In this document: one piece after another, positions 42,676 to 51,180 of the stretch | How the letters are laid out: each line of letters begins with the position of its first letter | How positions within the stretch are numbered: position 1 is the first letter of the stretch | Assembly (NCBI GenBank): GCA_038521345.1 | Contig: JBCBKU010000010.1 | Span: 37,473 to 101,472, forward strand | Direction: 5' to 3' | From: JBCBKU01 sp038521345 | Lineage (GTDB): Bacteria; Pseudomonadota; Alphaproteobacteria; Rhodobacterales; Rhodobacteraceae | Length of the DNA stretch: 64,000 bases | Notes under the pieces: model-generated | What the model was told of the DNA's origin: nothing | What the model saw: the letters and a program-made list of their open reading frames with translations, nothing else | Database searches by the model: none | Made by a program: the position numbers and the translations under genes

Positions 42676-43381
42676 CGCGGGCCAGCACGACGACCCGCAC
42701 CGACCGGGGCCCGGCACCATGCGCAGCTTCGGCAGTGGCGGCAAGCGTAGCACCTGACGTCATTACATCGTCAACCAGCAAGAGATCCCGGTCGACAATG
42801 CAATCAGCGCGCCCTGGGGCCAAGCGAATGGCACCTTCCACATTCTGAAACCGCGCCTCGACGCTGCGGCCATCTTGAACGTCAGTTGCGCGCGTGCGGC
42901 GGAAAAGATCAGGCGCCACTTCCTGCCCGAGGCTATGGGCAAGGCTGTTGGCCAGAAGTGCTGCTTGATTGTAACGGCGGCGCCATACCCGCAGCCAATG
43001 GGACGGGACCGGCGCAATGAGCGTACGCGCTGTCACCAGCGGCCGAGCCACCCGCGCCATCCACGGACCGGCGCATTGGGCAAGGTCGGCCCGGTCTCCA
43101 TGTTTCAACGCAAGAACCATGCGGCGACCCGCGCCGGCATACGCGAACACTGCAGCCCCGCGGTCCCATGGACGGGCAATCGCAAGGCAGTCATCACAGC
43201 GCAATCCGGGTTCGTCCGTACCGGACAAGGGCACACCGCACAATTCGCACGACGTGCCATCCAAGAACGCAGTCTCGCTCCAACAGGTCGGGCAAAGCGC
43301 TCCCTCCTGCTCGACAAGATCACCGCACACAACGCATTGGTGCGGATAGAGAAGCGTTATCAGACTACCAATTGCGCGCAT
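42662..43381 (-). CDS. comF: ComF-family phosphoribosyltransferase-like protein
   Basis: A 239-residue ComF/GntX-type protein with an N-terminal zinc finger and a C-terminal PRTase domain. Cys pairs are CVVCGDLVEQEGALCPTC and CELCGVPLSG...RCDDC; the PRPP-binding loop is LLVDDVMTSGATLAATAEAA. ComF is linked to DNA uptake in transformable bacteria, but in most proteobacteria its role is unclear. The gene stands upstream of grxC on the same strand and divergent from the methyltransferase at 43.4 kb. The rest of the competence set is not in this window. Confidence 0.88.
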   Translation of the reverse strand: MRAIGSLITLLYPHQCVVCGDLVEQEGALCPTCWSETAFLDGTSCELCGVPLSGTDEPGLRCDDCLAIARPWDRGAAVFAYAGAGRRMVLALKHGDRADLAQCAGPWMARVARPLVTARTLIAPVPSHWLRVWRRRYNQAALLANSLAHSLGQEVAPDLFRRTRATDVQDGRSVEARFQNVEGAIRLAPGRADCIVDRDLLLVDDVMTSGATLAATAEAAHGAGPRSVRVVVLARVVKS

Positions 43382-43400
43382 CCAGGCTTAACTCCTCGGC

Positions 43401-44243
43401 ATGACCACACGACCGCCATTGACTGATCGGCCAGCCTTGACGGCGATGCGTAGGCGCGCGGTCCGAGCGGGCGGGCCCACAGACTTTGTTCATCGACTTG
43501 CCATCACTGAAGTCGAGGAAAGGCGGAACATGGTTAACAGGGCGTTTACCGCACCGGCCGTTGTGACCGGGTTTCCGCAGGTTTGGCGAGCGGCCATGCC
43601 AGAGGCGCGTGTGGTTGAGGACGCCAACGTGCTGGATCTGGCACCAGAAGCTCATGATCTTGTTGTGCATGCTCTTGCGCTGCATTGGGCCGATGATCCG
43701 GTGGGTCAGCTGATTCAATGCCGACGTGCGCTTTGTCCCGATGGCCTTTTTCTTGGTGTCGTGCCCGGAGGGGAAACTCTGGCGGAACTGCGCGCTGCCC
43801 TCGCGCAAGCCGAGGCGGAGATCTCCGACGGCCTTTCGCCGCGGGTCGTGCCGATGGGAGACATCCGGGATTTGGGTGCGCTCATGCAACGGGCGGGTTT
43901 CGCGCTGCCTGTAGCCGACAGCGCGAGGATCACTGTTCAATACGAGTCTCTCTTCGCGCTCATGACGGACCTCCGCGCGATGGGCGAAACCAACGCACAG
44001 ACAGGCCGGGTTCGTCAGGCAACCCGGCGCGCCCTATTCACACGCGCCGCGGAGGTCTATCCCGGACTGGCCACCGGGGACGGGATATCTGCGACGTTGG
44101 ACCTGATTACTCTGACCGGCTGGGCCCCGGCAAAGGACCAGCCGCAACCCCTCCGCCCTGGCTCAGCAACAGCCCGCCTTGCGGATGCTCTTGGAACCAC
44201 CGAAAACCCACTTGCGCGCGAGATCGGGAGTGAACCGAATTGA
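43401..44243 (+). CDS. SAM-dependent methyltransferase, BioC/NDUFAF5-like
   Basis: A 280-residue class I methyltransferase related to human NDUFAF5 and BioC. Visible pieces are VHRLAITEVEERRNMVNRAF, LVVHALALHWADDPVGQLIQ and LFLGVVPGGETLAELRAAL. The usual acidic loop of the SAM-binding motif I is not obvious, which is also seen in NDUFAF5 (it hydroxylates an arginine of a complex I subunit). So a complex I assembly role or a methyltransferase role are both possible. It is divergent from comF by 19 bases and precedes hemH by 40 bases on the plus strand. Confidence 0.75.
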   Translation: MTTRPPLTDRPALTAMRRRAVRAGGPTDFVHRLAITEVEERRNMVNRAFTAPAVVTGFPQVWRAAMPEARVVEDANVLDLAPEAHDLVVHALALHWADDPVGQLIQCRRALCPDGLFLGVVPGGETLAELRAALAQAEAEISDGLSPRVVPMGDIRDLGALMQRAGFALPVADSARITVQYESLFALMTDLRAMGETNAQTGRVRQATRRALFTRAAEVYPGLATGDGISATLDLITLTGWAPAKDQPQPLRPGSATARLADALGTTENPLAREIGSEPN

Positions 44244-44283
44244 CCTTCTCGACATGCGAGATACTTCGCTTCAGAGGAATGCG

Positions 44284-45414
44284 ATGACCGGACCGAGGAC
44301 GATGTTCGACGAAACTGCCAATTCTCCGGGTACGCCCGGGCCGCTGCCGACGGACCACCCGGCCGTAAAACCCGAAAAGATTGGCGTTCTTCTCGCCAAT
44401 CTCGGAACACCGGACAATTACGACTACTGGTCGATGCGGCGCTACCTGAACGAGTTTCTGTCCGACCGCCGCGTGATCGATTACAGCCCTTGGATATGGC
44501 AGCCCCTCCTGCAGGCGATCATCCTGACAAAGCGCCCGTTTTCGTCTGGTGCAGCGTACAAGTCGATATGGAACGAGGATGCCGGCGAAAGCCCGTTGAT
44601 GACAATCACCAAGGCGCAATCCGCCCGCATCGCCGATACCCTGCATGGACGGTTTGGTGATCACGTGCACGTTGACTTTTGCATGCGCTACGGCAATCCG
44701 TCGACACAATCAAAGGTCCGAGAGATGATCGAAGCGGGCTGCCGCAAGATCCTCTTCTTTCCTCTCTATCCCCAATATGCAGGCGCCACGAGCGCGACAG
44801 CCTGCGATGCATTCTTCCGCGCACTGACTCAGGAAAAGTGGCAGCCGAATGTCCGTACGGTCCCGCCATACTTCGACGATCCCGCTTACATTGACGCACT
44901 TGCCCAATCGGTCGAGCGGACCTACGGCGCCCTCGAAACCAAGCCCGATATCCTCGTCACGTCCTATCACGGGGTGCCGTTGCGGTACTTGATGGAGGGG
45001 GACCCCTACCATTGCCAGTGCCAGAAAACGACGCGACTTCTCAAGGAGCGTTTGGGCTGGGACGATACCGAGATCGTCACTACTTTTCAGTCGCGCTTTG
45101 GGCCCGAAGAATGGCTTAAGCCCTATACCGTGGAAGAGGTTGCTCGACTCGCCGAGGCCGGCAAGAAGCGCATTGCGGTTATCGCCCCGGCGTTTTCGGC
45201 TGACTGCATCGAAACGCTGGAAGAGATCAACGAGGAAATCCGCGAAAGCTTCGAGGAAGCCGGCGGGGAACAGTTCACGTATATCCCGTGCCTGAATGAT
45301 GACAGCGCACATATCGAGGCACTCTCGGGCGTGATCGAACGCAATCTGAGTGGATGGATCGAGCCGCAGAAACAGGCCGAACGTGCGATGTCGGTGACCG
45401 CCGCTGCACGCTGA
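44284..45414 (+). CDS. hemH: Ferrochelatase
   Basis: A 376-residue enzyme that inserts Fe(II) into protoporphyrin IX, the last step of heme synthesis. Signatures are KIGVLLANLGTPDNYDYWS at the N-terminus, ILVTSYHGVPLRYL with the metal-binding His, and VIAPAFSADCIETLEEI with the conserved Glu. The N-terminal tail before the core is about 30 residues. I start at the ATG at 44284 with AGAGGA upstream; the ATG at 44302 and an earlier frame from 44179 are alternatives. Follows the methyltransferase gene and ends convergently near an L,D-transpeptidase gene (10 bases apart). Confidence 0.95.
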   Translation: MTGPRTMFDETANSPGTPGPLPTDHPAVKPEKIGVLLANLGTPDNYDYWSMRRYLNEFLSDRRVIDYSPWIWQPLLQAIILTKRPFSSGAAYKSIWNEDAGESPLMTITKAQSARIADTLHGRFGDHVHVDFCMRYGNPSTQSKVREMIEAGCRKILFFPLYPQYAGATSATACDAFFRALTQEKWQPNVRTVPPYFDDPAYIDALAQSVERTYGALETKPDILVTSYHGVPLRYLMEGDPYHCQCQKTTRLLKERLGWDDTEIVTTFQSRFGPEEWLKPYTVEEVARLAEAGKKRIAVIAPAFSADCIETLEEINEEIRESFEEAGGEQFTYIPCLNDDSAHIEALSGVIERNLSGWIEPQKQAERAMSVTAAAR

Positions 45415-45424
45415 CCGCGTAAGG

Positions 45425-46009
45425 TCAGATCAATAGGACCTGCGTGTTGATGTTCGACATCGCATAAAGCTCGGCGATGTGTTCGTTATAAAGTCCAATA
45501 CAGCCATTCGATGAACGGCGACCTATCTTACGCGTGTCGTGGGTGCCGTGGATCCGGTAATATGTCCACGACAGGTAAAGCGCATGGGTGCCCATCGGGT
45601 TGTCAGGTCCGGGCGGCACATAGGGCGGCCATTCCGGGTTCCGCTTGAGCATCGACGGCGTCGGCCGCCAATCCGGACCTTCAATTTTTCGCACGATCCG
45701 GGTCCGGCCTCTTCGCGTCAGATCCTCGGACATCGGAACGCTCGTGGGGTAAAGCTTGTAGACGCTTTGATCCGAGTTCCAAAAATGTAATGCGCGCGAG
45801 CGGGTGTCCACAAGGATCGCACCGTTTCTGAGATTGTCGAAATACGGCCGCCAATCCAGCGCGCGAAAACTCGATGCGTTCCGGCGAACGGTTTGGGAGA
45901 CACCTTCGCGGAATTCGACGGTGTCCTGGGCAATGGCCGGCGCGGCAGCAAGGCCTGCCGCTGCAGAGGCAAGAAAGGTCCGGCGATCAAGATCACGTTT
46001 TCCGGGCAT
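45425..46009 (-). CDS. Exported L,D-transpeptidase (YkuD), Tat-type signal
   Basis: A 194-residue periplasmic enzyme that forms 3-3 crosslinks or attaches proteins to peptidoglycan. The signal peptide has a twin-arginine motif (DLDRRTFLASAAAGLAAAP). The catalytic region is HGTHDTRKIGRRSSNGCIGL with active-site Cys in S-S-N-G-C-I; this has Gly-Cys-Ile-Gly in place of the usual Gly-Cys-[IV]-Arg. Upstream GALYL-type strands are consistent with the YkuD fold. It is divergent from the CAP lipoprotein gene (157 bases between the starts) and convergent with hemH. Confidence 0.9.
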   Translation of the reverse strand: MPGKRDLDRRTFLASAAAGLAAAPAIAQDTVEFREGVSQTVRRNASSFRALDWRPYFDNLRNGAILVDTRSRALHFWNSDQSVYKLYPTSVPMSEDLTRRGRTRIVRKIEGPDWRPTPSMLKRNPEWPPYVPPGPDNPMGTHALYLSWTYYRIHGTHDTRKIGRRSSNGCIGLYNEHIAELYAMSNINTQVLLI

Positions 46010-46166
46010 GTCGCATTCTCCCAGTTTCAGGCGCCGCGAGCGTATGGCGAGAATGCCTCAATCGCAAATCAAACGACCGTTGAGGTGCGCAAAGCGTCGC
46101 GCATGGATTTGAATGGCAACACCCGCCGCGATACAGACCGGAAAACCCGATGAGGAACTCGAGCCA

Positions 46167-46679
46167 ATGCCGTCAAGACGCCTTATCCCGCTAATCCTTT
46201 GTCTGGCGCTTGCCGCATGTGCGGCTCCGGCCCCGCCGACCGTCGGACCCGACGGGCGGCCGCTGCCCAATATCTACCGTATCAGCGCGAGGGATACCGG
46301 CGATATCCAGTTCCGCATGTTGGATGCCGTGAACGCGCTACGCCGTGCAGCAGCCGTTCAACAGCTCGATTTGTCTTCGGAGCTCAACGCAGCTGCCGCG
46401 ACGCATTCCCGCGACATGTCGGTGCAGAACCGGCCGTGGCACTTTGGATCCGACGGCTCGTCACCCTTGGACCGTGTCACGCGCACCGGATACCTCGGGG
46501 GGCTGGTTGGTGAAAACATCTCGGAGACGTATGAAAGCGAGCTTGAGACGCTTGCGGCTTGGATGGACGAAGCCGGGACGCGCGAGGTCATTCTAGACCC
46601 ACGGGCGCAGAATATGGGGTTTGCGTGGTTTCAAGAACCGAACGGCAAGATCTGGTGGACCCTCGTCGTCGGAAGCTGA
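46167..46679 (+). CDS. CAP-domain lipoprotein
   Basis: A 170-residue lipoprotein of the CAP/SCP superfamily. The lipobox is in LILCLALAACAAP, with Cys as lipidation site. The CAP domain runs from FRMLDAVNALRRAAAVQQL through AATHSRDMSVQNRPWHFG to NISETYESELETLAAWM and GFAWFQEPNGKIWWTLVV. I start at the ATG at 46167, which puts the signal at the N-terminus; the frame from 46113 adds 18 non-signal residues. It lies between two L,D-transpeptidases, suggesting an envelope role, and ends convergently 9 bases before the second one. Confidence 0.88.
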   Translation: MPSRRLIPLILCLALAACAAPAPPTVGPDGRPLPNIYRISARDTGDIQFRMLDAVNALRRAAAVQQLDLSSELNAAAATHSRDMSVQNRPWHFGSDGSSPLDRVTRTGYLGGLVGENISETYESELETLAAWMDEAGTREVILDPRAQNMGFAWFQEPNGKIWWTLVVGS

Positions 46680-46688
46680 TCCCGTCCT

Positions 46689-47183
46689 CTAGGGGTAAAT
46701 CGTAATCGGAGTGCCATCGCCTACCATGGCGTAGATGTCTTCCATCTCATCGTTTGTCACGGCAATGCAGCCCCAAGTCCAGTCCGGCCCACGATCAGTA
46801 GTCAGGGACGGGGTCCCGTGGATGAAGATATTGCCGCCAGGGTCAAAGCCCAGCGCCAGGGCACGGGCAACATCGGCTTCGTTCGGGTAGTCAATACCGA
46901 TGGATAAGTGGAATGCGCTATTCGGGTTTCGCCGATCAATCAGGTAATCGCCTTCTGGAGTCCGACCATCACCATATCGCGTTTTGTGACCTTCCGGGGC
47001 AAATCCAAGTTCGATGTCGAACCACCGAAGAACCTGACCGTGGTGTAGTAGATACATCCGGCGATCGGCTTTCATAACGACGACTCGCGTGACCTCTGGC
47101 CCCGTATATGTCTTGAATTTCGATGCACACCCCGAGAGTGCGATTACCGCAGCTGCTAGAAGTATCCAAATGACGCGCCGCAT
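46689..47183 (-). CDS. L,D-transpeptidase lipoprotein (YkuD)
   Basis: A 164-residue lipoprotein with an ErfK/YbiS/YcfS-type catalytic domain. The lipobox is in LLAAAVIALSGCASK (Cys19). The catalytic motif is IHGTPSLTTDRGPDWTWGCIAV with the Cys nucleophile; as in the enzyme at 45.4 kb the residue two after the Cys is not Arg. It is anchored in a membrane, most likely the outer. The small size and the lack of a peptidoglycan-binding domain are typical of this short type. Upstream lies the ion channel gene on the same strand, 65 bases away. Confidence 0.9.
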   Translation of the reverse strand: MRRVIWILLAAAVIALSGCASKFKTYTGPEVTRVVVMKADRRMYLLHHGQVLRWFDIELGFAPEGHKTRYGDGRTPEGDYLIDRRNPNSAFHLSIGIDYPNEADVARALALGFDPGGNIFIHGTPSLTTDRGPDWTWGCIAVTNDEMEDIYAMVGDGTPITIYP

Positions 47184-47248
47184 GCCCGACCCTCCTGCCT
47201 CTCGTCTTCTATAGGCAGAGGGTTAAGGATGGGGAATCCCCGTCCAGA

Positions 47249-48031
47249 TCACTTTGTCGGACCCGTTTCATTCAGGCGCTTCTCAATGGCCGCGAGGCGC
47301 GACAACACTTCATCGCGATAGGCATCGGTCTTTTCACCCTCTTCGACGGAATGCGCTTCCTGCATCGAGTTCACGATCAATCCAACCAAAAGGTTCACTA
47401 CCGCAAACGTCGTGACCATGATGAAGGGAACAAAGAATACCCAAGCATAAGGATAGACATCCATGACCGGCCGCACGATGCCCATTGACCAACTCTCAAG
47501 CGTCATGATCTGGAACAGGGAATAGGCCGACAATCCCAGCGACCCGAACCAGTCCGGGAAACTGTCGCCGAAGAGCTTTGTTGCCATGACCGCGCCGATA
47601 TAAAAGATGATAGCCATCAGCAGAAATACCGATCCCATGCCCGGCAAAGCCGTAACAAAACCTTCGACAACCCGCCGAAGCCGCGGGGCCACGGATATAA
47701 CGCGCAGTACCCTCAGGATCCGAAGCGCGCGCAAGACACTCAATCCCTGCCCCGCCGGAACCAGCGACACACCAACGATCAAAAAATCGAAGATGTTCCA
47801 GCCGGAAATGAAGAACCGTCCACCTCGGGCGAATATCTTCAACGCAATCTCGGCAATAAAGATGCCAAGACACAGCCGGTCGAGCAGTCGAATAACAACT
47901 CCCGCTTGGTCCATGGCAACATCTGATGTTTCGAGACCAAGAAGCACGGCATTGAAGACAATCACTGCCATGATGGCGTTCTGAACACGCGGCAGGCTCA
48001 GCCAAAGGTCTGTTCGCTCGCGAAGTGTCAT
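47249..48031 (-). CDS. NaChBac-type voltage-gated sodium channel
   Basis: A 260-residue single-repeat six-helix channel that works as a homotetramer. S4 carries regularly spaced arginines in VLRALRILRVLRVIS (Arg101, 104, 107, 110), the voltage sensor. The pore filter is TLESWS at residues 177-182, the same as NaChBac-type channels (TLESWA), so Na+ selectivity is expected. S6 is VTTFAVVNLLVGLIV, and the C-terminus has a predicted coiled coil (EGEKTDAYRDEVLSRLAAIEK). Such channels occur widely in marine alphaproteobacteria and are linked to motility and pH responses. It stands between an L,D-transpeptidase and an RNA methyltransferase gene. Confidence 0.9.
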   Translation of the reverse strand: MTLRERTDLWLSLPRVQNAIMAVIVFNAVLLGLETSDVAMDQAGVVIRLLDRLCLGIFIAEIALKIFARGGRFFISGWNIFDFLIVGVSLVPAGQGLSVLRALRILRVLRVISVAPRLRRVVEGFVTALPGMGSVFLLMAIIFYIGAVMATKLFGDSFPDWFGSLGLSAYSLFQIMTLESWSMGIVRPVMDVYPYAWVFFVPFIMVTTFAVVNLLVGLIVNSMQEAHSVEEGEKTDAYRDEVLSRLAAIEKRLNETGPTK

Positions 48032-48046
48032 TCTCTGTCCCGTCTT

Positions 48047-49276
48047 CTACGCGTCGACGATATGGCCATGGCGGAAACGTGCGGCAAGCTCCACGTGCGA
48101 GCTCCATCGAAATTGGTCGATTATATCGATCCAGTCGATCTGGTAGCCGGCTGAACAAAGTATCCGGGCATCGCGCGCAAATGTGGTCGGATTGCAGGAC
48201 ACCATGGCTATGATTGGCACCCCCGCCGCGGCGAGCCGGCTGGTCTGTGCTTCGGCGCCGGCCCGGGGCGGGTCCATCACCACGGCGTCAAACCGGACCA
48301 GTTCGTCTGGCTCAAGTGGTCGGCGAAAAAGGTCCCGGACTTCGGTAGTCACTGCCTTCAGACCCGCAGCCTTCCGCCATGCGGTGTTCAACGATGCAAT
48401 CAGAGACGCATCGCCTTCGGCTGCGTGCACCGAAGCGCTTCGAGAAAGGGGCAGGGAGAATGTTCCCAAGCCGGAAAAGAGGTCTGCAACGGTGGCCGAC
48501 GCGGAGACGGCCTCGGTGACTGCGTCCGTCAATGCCGCCTGGCCCTGCAGCGTCGCTTGAAGAAACGCCCTTGGCGGGGGCGCGACCGGCACATCTCCGA
48601 ACATGTGAACCGGCGGCGAAAACGTGGCGATCGTTTCGTCTTCATACGACAGGCGGGCGAGACCCGCGGCGCCGGCCCGATCGATGATGGAGGCGGAATC
48701 GCTTGGGACCAATGGGCGACCACCGTCGATGGCCATGTCTATTCCGGTTTCAGATGCAGTGACGTGAAATCTCACATCGGACTTGCGTGAGCCTATTTGC
48801 GCAGTCACCTCGCCGCAAAAGGGAAACACATCCAGGATCCGTGGGTCGAGAACCCGGCAGTCGGAGACCGCCGTGATGGTTTCGGAGGCGCGCGCGTGAA
48901 AGCCAACGACCGGTCCGGCCTTTAGTCGCCGACCTGAAAGGGTTGCGCGACGCCGTGACCTCTCGGGCGACGTCGAAATCCGGCGAACCGGCGCCGGCAG
49001 CCCGTGCGCTCGTAGGGCCTGGCGCACGATCTCGGCCTTCCAGTTTGAGACGAATGCGTCGCGCGCGTGTTGGAGAGAACATCCGCCGCACGAATTATAG
49101 TGTGCACAAGGCGGGCGTACCCGGTCGGCGCTGGATTTCAGGATCCTCGGCCGTTCGATCCTGCCGTTCTCGACCACGCCGTCCACCACCTCTCCGGGCA
49201 ACACCCGTGAGACATAGGTCGGACCGTCAGCCACCCCGTCGCCGAGATGACCAAGCCGACCGATTGTGATTGTCAC
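48047..49276 (-). CDS. TrmA/RlmD-family RNA m5U methyltransferase
   Basis: A 409-residue SAM-dependent RNA methyltransferase with an N-terminal TRAM-like domain (VTITIGRLGHLGDGVADG...GEVVDG) and a 4Fe-4S cluster site CAHYNSCGGCSLQHARD (C-x5-C-x2-C, with a later Cys). Catalytic motifs are DLFSGLGTFSLPL for SAM binding, MDPPRAGAE and VSCNPTTFARD with the nucleophilic Cys. It probably makes 5-methyluridine in 23S rRNA or tRNA. The GTG start overlaps the stop of the upstream ABC transporter (GTGA). An upstream extension to 49324 is not used. Confidence 0.9.
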   Translation of the reverse strand: MTITIGRLGHLGDGVADGPTYVSRVLPGEVVDGVVENGRIERPRILKSSADRVRPPCAHYNSCGGCSLQHARDAFVSNWKAEIVRQALRAHGLPAPVRRISTSPERSRRRATLSGRRLKAGPVVGFHARASETITAVSDCRVLDPRILDVFPFCGEVTAQIGSRKSDVRFHVTASETGIDMAIDGGRPLVPSDSASIIDRAGAAGLARLSYEDETIATFSPPVHMFGDVPVAPPPRAFLQATLQGQAALTDAVTEAVSASATVADLFSGLGTFSLPLSRSASVHAAEGDASLIASLNTAWRKAAGLKAVTTEVRDLFRRPLEPDELVRFDAVVMDPPRAGAEAQTSRLAAAGVPIIAMVSCNPTTFARDARILCSAGYQIDWIDIIDQFRWSSHVELAARFRHGHIVDA

Positions 49277-51177
49277 TCGGCAGCCTCCTGGGTTCCGATA
49301 AAACCACCCGATTGGCGTTGCCAAAACCGTGCATAAAGACCACCGCGGGACAGCAGTTCGGAATGCGAGCCTTCCTCCGCAATCCGACCCTGCTCGAGCA
49401 CGACAATCCGGTCCATTGTCGCAATCGTCGAAAGACGATGGGCGATGGCAATTACGGTCTTGCCGTCCATCACCCGCTCAAGTGCGCGCTGAATCAACGC
49501 CTCGATTTCGCTATCCAGCGCACTTGTAGCCTCGTCCAGCACCAGTACGGGCGCATCTTTCAGGATGGCTCGGGCAAGGGCGATGCGCTGGCGCTGGCCA
49601 CCGGAGAGCTTGACCCCGCGCTCGCCCAGATGGGCATCGTAGCCCGTGCGTCCCCGATGGTCGCGCAGTTTCAGAATGAAGTCATGCGCCTCGGCCCTGC
49701 GTGCTGCATCTTCGATCTCGGCGTCGGTCGCATCGGCCCGGCCATAGGCGATATTGTCTCGGGCCGAGCGATTGAACATTGCCGTTTCCTGCCGAACCAT
49801 CGCGACCTGGCGCCGCAAACCATCCTGGGTCAATGACCGGATGTCGCGACCGTCGAGTGTCACCTTGCCCTCTTCGGTGTCGTAGAGCCGGAGCAAGAGC
49901 GCAACCGCGGTGCTCTTTCCGGCCCCGGACTGCCCAACGAGGGCAACCTTTTCTCCGGGCTTGATCCGCAAATCGAACCCGTCCAGCGCCGACACCGAGC
50001 CACCATAAGCAAATGTTATGTTCTCAAATCCGACGGAACCTTGCGCTCGTTCGGTTGGATCCGTCGCATCGGGTGCGTCGATGATCCGGTGCGGGGACGT
50101 AAGTGTTCGGATCCCATCCTCGACTTCGCCGATATTTGTGAAGATGCCCAGCGCGGCAAAACTAACCCAGCCGGTCATGTTCGAAAGTCGCGTGGAGACA
50201 AGCCCTGCGGCCGCAATGGTTCCGGCCGTCGCCGTTCCGTCGGCCCAGAGAACCAAGGCAAGGCCGATCAACAGCACCGGCAAAAGCCCGGCAAGTGTGA
50301 AGATCATCGCCCGAAAGATAACCACCGTTCCCGCCCACTCGATCCCGGCCTGCCGATAGTCGGAAAGCGCCCGTTCCGTTGCCTTTTCTTCGGCCTTGCC
50401 GTGGGAAAAGAGTTTGACTGTCACGATGTTGGTAATCGTATCGACAATCTGCCCGGTCACCACGGCCCTACGGGCCGCGCGCAGTTGCGAGCGTGCCCGG
50501 ATCTTCGGCAGGTACCAATTGATCAGCACCCCATAGGACACCATCCAAAGAAGGACGATGGCCGATAGCCGCCAGTCGATGAACGCAAAGAGCGCCGCCG
50601 CCCCGAACACGGTGGCCACGGCATTGCCCATGATGTTGACCAACTCGTTGACGACATCGGTTATGGCCCGCGCGGTCTGCTGCGCCTTTTGGGCAATCCG
50701 GCCAGCAAAATCATTGTCAAAATACGACAGATTCTGACCAAGCGTGTGTCGATTGATGCGTGCAAGGGTCAACGCGTAGAGGTTCGGCATCAGCGCGACC
50801 GAGTTGAAGGCGGCATTTGCCACCAGCGTCGCAGGCCAAACAATCAGGTAAAACACCGCTACGATCGCAAAGCGCCACCATTCGGTTGCGAGAAAACCAG
50901 GCCCGAAGGCCTGCGCTGAATCGATCAGCCAGCTGATCAGCCAAAAGCCCAAAATCGTCGACACGCCAACCGAAACGGACGCGACCAACGCGATCAGCAT
51001 CTGTCGTTCTGTGCCCCGAAGCGACCACTTCAGAAACGGCACCAGTGACCGGGGTGGAGAACCCTCGGCCCGCGCGAACGGATCGATCCGGTCGGCCAAC
51101 TGGTGAAACACTTCATGGACAGGTTGGGCCCCGGCATGTTCGATGAGCTTTTCCTGTCGTTCTTCGGGCAGGCGCAT
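49273..51177 (-). CDS. ABC exporter, fused permease and ATPase (second of a pair)
   Basis: A 634-residue type IV ABC exporter half-transporter. About six membrane helices at residues 45-340 precede the nucleotide-binding domain with Walker A GQSGAGKSTAVALLL, signature LSGGQRQRIALAR, Walker B VLVLDEATSALDSE and the H-loop IAIAHRLSTIATMD. It is a close paralogue of the next gene (51.2-53.0 kb), separated by 3 bases, so they probably form a heterodimer. Both keep the catalytic Glu after Walker B, so neither ATP site looks degenerate. Substrate is unknown: a lipid, peptide or drug are all possible. The last bases overlap the RNA methyltransferase start. Confidence 0.9.
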   Translation of the reverse strand: MRLPEERQEKLIEHAGAQPVHEVFHQLADRIDPFARAEGSPPRSLVPFLKWSLRGTERQMLIALVASVSVGVSTILGFWLISWLIDSAQAFGPGFLATEWWRFAIVAVFYLIVWPATLVANAAFNSVALMPNLYALTLARINRHTLGQNLSYFDNDFAGRIAQKAQQTARAITDVVNELVNIMGNAVATVFGAAALFAFIDWRLSAIVLLWMVSYGVLINWYLPKIRARSQLRAARRAVVTGQIVDTITNIVTVKLFSHGKAEEKATERALSDYRQAGIEWAGTVVIFRAMIFTLAGLLPVLLIGLALVLWADGTATAGTIAAAGLVSTRLSNMTGWVSFAALGIFTNIGEVEDGIRTLTSPHRIIDAPDATDPTERAQGSVGFENITFAYGGSVSALDGFDLRIKPGEKVALVGQSGAGKSTAVALLLRLYDTEEGKVTLDGRDIRSLTQDGLRRQVAMVRQETAMFNRSARDNIAYGRADATDAEIEDAARRAEAHDFILKLRDHRGRTGYDAHLGERGVKLSGGQRQRIALARAILKDAPVLVLDEATSALDSEIEALIQRALERVMDGKTVIAIAHRLSTIATMDRIVVLEQGRIAEEGSHSELLSRGGLYARFWQRQSGGFIGTQEAAE

Positions 51178-51180
51178 GGA

